Shown here piece by piece: positions 62,276-64,000 of a DNA stretch of 64,000 nt. The translations under genes were made by a program, and so were the position numbers. Source of the stretch: Novosphingobium aquimarinum (GTDB taxonomy: Bacteria; Pseudomonadota; Alphaproteobacteria; Sphingomonadales; Sphingomonadaceae); the NCBI RefSeq assembly GCF_009746585.1, contig NZ_WRPO01000004.1, forward strand, positions 62,001-126,000, read 5' to 3'. Under the pieces are notes generated by a model, which saw only the letters and a list, made by a program, of their open reading frames with translations, had not been told where the DNA came from and did not search any database. Each line of letters opens with the position of its first letter. Positions within the stretch are counted from its first letter, which is position 1.

Positions 62276-62928
62276 TTCTGTACGACTATCCGCCGCTTGC
62301 CGAATGCTATGCGGTGCGGCTGCTCGCGGCGTTGCTCGACGTGCCGCTCGAGATCCGCTCACTCGATTATTATCCGGGGCGCGAGCATGAAACGGACGAG
62401 TATCTCGACATCGCTCCGCTCGGCAGCGTGCCGGCCCTCGATACCGGCACGGCGGTGCTGGGGGACTGGCAGGCTGCACTCATCCATCTTGCCGCCCACC
62501 ATGATGCGACCGGGCAATGGCTGCCGCTCGGCGATCCGGACCGCCTCGTCGCAATCCACGAATGGCTGGCTGTGGCGCGAGCGCTCGCCCACAGCGCCGG
62601 CGTTGCGCGGCTGCACGAACTGATCGGCCAGCCCGCCGTTATCGAACGCTGCCGGACCGAGGCGCATCGCCTTCTGCGCCATCTCGAGCGGCATCTGTGG
62701 TTCGGCGAACGCGCGGGGCGCCGCTGGCTCGTGGAGGGCGAGCAGCCGACAATCGCCGACATCGCTGTCTTCGTGCAAGTCATCCTGTGCGAGGAAGGCG
62801 GGGTCTCGCGCCTCGATTATCCAGCGGTCCGGCGCTGGATCGACAGCGTGCGCGGCATTCGAGGCTTCGTGGTCACCAGCGGCGTGCTGCCGCTCGATCC
62901 GACTGCACCTGTGCATACGCTGGCATGA
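62272..62928 (+). CDS. GST-like protein (NdmE-like role)
   Basis: A 218-residue glutathione S-transferase fold: an N-terminal thioredoxin-like domain (LYDYPPLAECYAVRLLAALL, SVPALDTG cis-Pro loop) and an all-helical C-terminal domain (QPTIADIAVFVQVIL). Coupled by ATGA to the Rieske protein. In the NdmCDE system a GST-like protein, NdmE, is a structural partner needed for N7-demethylation; the same gene neighbour here supports a scaffolding rather than detoxifying role, by analogy. Confidence 0.8.
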   Translation: MILYDYPPLAECYAVRLLAALLDVPLEIRSLDYYPGREHETDEYLDIAPLGSVPALDTGTAVLGDWQAALIHLAAHHDATGQWLPLGDPDRLVAIHEWLAVARALAHSAGVARLHELIGQPAVIERCRTEAHRLLRHLERHLWFGERAGRRWLVEGEQPTIADIAVFVQVILCEEGGVSRLDYPAVRRWIDSVRGIRGFVVTSGVLPLDPTAPVHTLA

Positions 62929-62938
62929 GCGGATTACG

Positions 62939-64000
62939 GTGGTAGCCGCCTTTGCCATTTGCGGCGATCTTTATCACACGCCCACGCGTGGATGCCTGGA
63001 AGCCCTCGCAGACTGTCTGATCGAAGTCGGCGAAACCGGCCGGATCGAACGCATGACCCGCGCAGACGAACCGGCTTATGCGTCCCGGCTCGAACGGGCC
63101 GATCGATTGATCCGGCTGCAGCCCGGCCAGTGCCTGCTGCCCGGTTTTGTCGATTGTCACGTCCATGCTCCGCAATGGCCGCAATTGGGCACGGCGCTGG
63201 ATCGGCCGCTCGAACAATGGCTCGACCACTATACTTTTCCGCTCGAGGCGAAGTTCGCCGACACAGCCTATGCGCGCGAGGTCTATGCCGATCTGGTGGC
63301 GACCTTGCTGGCGCACGGCACGACGACCGCGGTCTACTTCGGCACCGTCCATGTCGATGCCACTGTGGCGCTTGCGGAGATCTGTCTCGAACACGGCCAG
63401 CGCGCGTTGATAGGCAAAGTCGCGATGGATGATCGGGAACAATGTCCTGATTTCTACCGGGACGCCGATGTCGATGCAGCGCTCGCCGCCACGGCCGAGA
63501 CCATCGCGCGGATTCGCGCGCTGCAGCCCGGGGAAGACCATCCGCTCGTGCTTCCGGCCATAACCCCGCGTTTCCTGCCGAGCTGCACCGACGACTTGCT
63601 TGCCGGGCTCGGCGCGCTGGCGCGCGAGACCGGGTGTCATGTGCAGACCCATTGCTCAGAAAGCGACTGGGAGGTGGCGCACTCCGCCGGTCGGTTCGGC
63701 GCGACCGACACGGCGGTCCTCGATCGCTTCGGCCTGCTCGCAACGCGTGCCGTGCTTGCCCATAGTAACTTCGTCACTGCCGACGACCGCGCGATCATCA
63801 AGGCGCGCAACGCTGCGATCGCACATTGCCCCTTGTCGAACGTCTATTTCGCCAATGCAGTCTTGCCTTTACGCGAAGCGCTCGACGAAGGCGTCCATGT
63901 CGGTCTCGGCAGCGACATCGCCGGTGGAAGTTCGCCCTCGATCCTGGACAACGCCCGTATGGCGATGACGATATCCCGTCTGCGCGCCTCGGGCATGGAT
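62939..64000 (+). CDS. guaD: Guanine deaminase (3' end beyond window)
   Basis: Amidohydrolase truncated by the window edge; start GTG at 62939, 10 bp after the GST stop. Metal and substrate motifs follow guanine deaminases closely: LPGFVDCHVHAPQW, LDHYTFPLEAKFAD, TTTAVYFGTVHVD, HCSE, RAVLAHSNFV, AHCPLSNVYF and GLGSDIAGGSS. It converts guanine to xanthine and ammonia. Its place in the run points to a purine, probably guanine or a methylated guanine, as the pathway intermediate. About 354 codons are visible. Confidence 0.9.
   Translation, partial: MVAAFAICGDLYHTPTRGCLEALADCLIEVGETGRIERMTRADEPAYASRLERADRLIRLQPGQCLLPGFVDCHVHAPQWPQLGTALDRPLEQWLDHYTFPLEAKFADTAYAREVYADLVATLLAHGTTTAVYFGTVHVDATVALAEICLEHGQRALIGKVAMDDREQCPDFYRDADVDAALAATAETIARIRALQPGEDHPLVLPAITPRFLPSCTDDLLAGLGALARETGCHVQTHCSESDWEVAHSAGRFGATDTAVLDRFGLLATRAVLAHSNFVTADDRAIIKARNAAIAHCPLSNVYFANAVLPLREALDEGVHVGLGSDIAGGSSPSILDNARMAMTISRLRASGMD

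Overview
The window is high-GC alphaproteobacterial DNA, most likely from a sphingomonad (Sphingomonas/Novosphingobium/Sphingobium type). The clues are two large TonB-dependent receptors of the sphingomonad catabolic type, a KaiC-like ATPase coupled to a hybrid histidine kinase, a candidate EcfG general-stress promoter, an FkbH-like protein, and many ATGA-coupled operons. This is inferred from gene content; no 16S gene is present. LAYOUT. 0-19 kb is chromosomal: on the minus strand a ParA-like ATPase, rpoZ, a BON-MscS channel and a kaiC/histidine-kinase pair; then an L,D-transpeptidase, an EEP-family hydrolase, a CrtI-like FAD oxidoreductase, ilvE, an FkbH/SGNH protein, a YghU-type GST and a TonB-dependent receptor. 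At 11.98-12.14 kb a tiny ORF with an exceptionally long Shine-Dalgarno match is followed by a strong terminator. 19.08-32.46 kb is a 13.4-kb integrative element inserted at the 3' end of tRNA-Gln(TTG). It has near-repeat att sites, a P4-type integrase at the left end and an AlpA-like excisionase at the right end, a second integrase, a Rep-like protein, a D12-class adenine methylase, a lysis module (endolysin, holin-like protein, overlapping spanins), two accessory membrane proteins on the opposite strand to the lysis genes, and an ATGA-coupled regulatory operon with a large ParB-like protein. I see no capsid, portal, terminase or tail gene, so it looks like a phage satellite or a reduced prophage. 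32.5-44 kb holds an alcohol/aldehyde dehydrogenase pair with an AcoR-like regulator, a formylglycine-generating enzyme (FGE), and a CzcCBA-type divalent-metal efflux operon with a small His-rich leader gene. 44-50.7 kb is one 2240-residue extracellular multidomain protein of ExeM/NucH type. 50.7-59.2 kb is a beta-glucoside utilisation locus: LysR, GPH symporter and GH3 beta-glucosidase, divergent from a LacI regulator and a TonB receptor that share a LacI-type operator. 59.4-64 kb is a plus-strand run: sulfatase, a catalytic Rieske-oxygenase subunit that lacks its own Rieske cluster, a stand-alone Rieske protein, a GST-like protein and a guanine deaminase cut by the window edge. HOW IT WORKS TOGETHER. 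The last run resembles the NdmC/NdmD/NdmE arrangement of methylxanthine N7-demethylation (Rieske-less oxygenase, Rieske supplied in trans, GST-like partner), here joined to guanine deaminase. I predict an oxygenase acting on a methylated purine such as 7-methylguanine; this is inference and the most interesting hypothesis in the window. The FGE at 36.4 kb could mature the Cys-type sulfatase at 59.4 kb. The LacI operators tie GH3, symporter and receptor into one sugar regulon.
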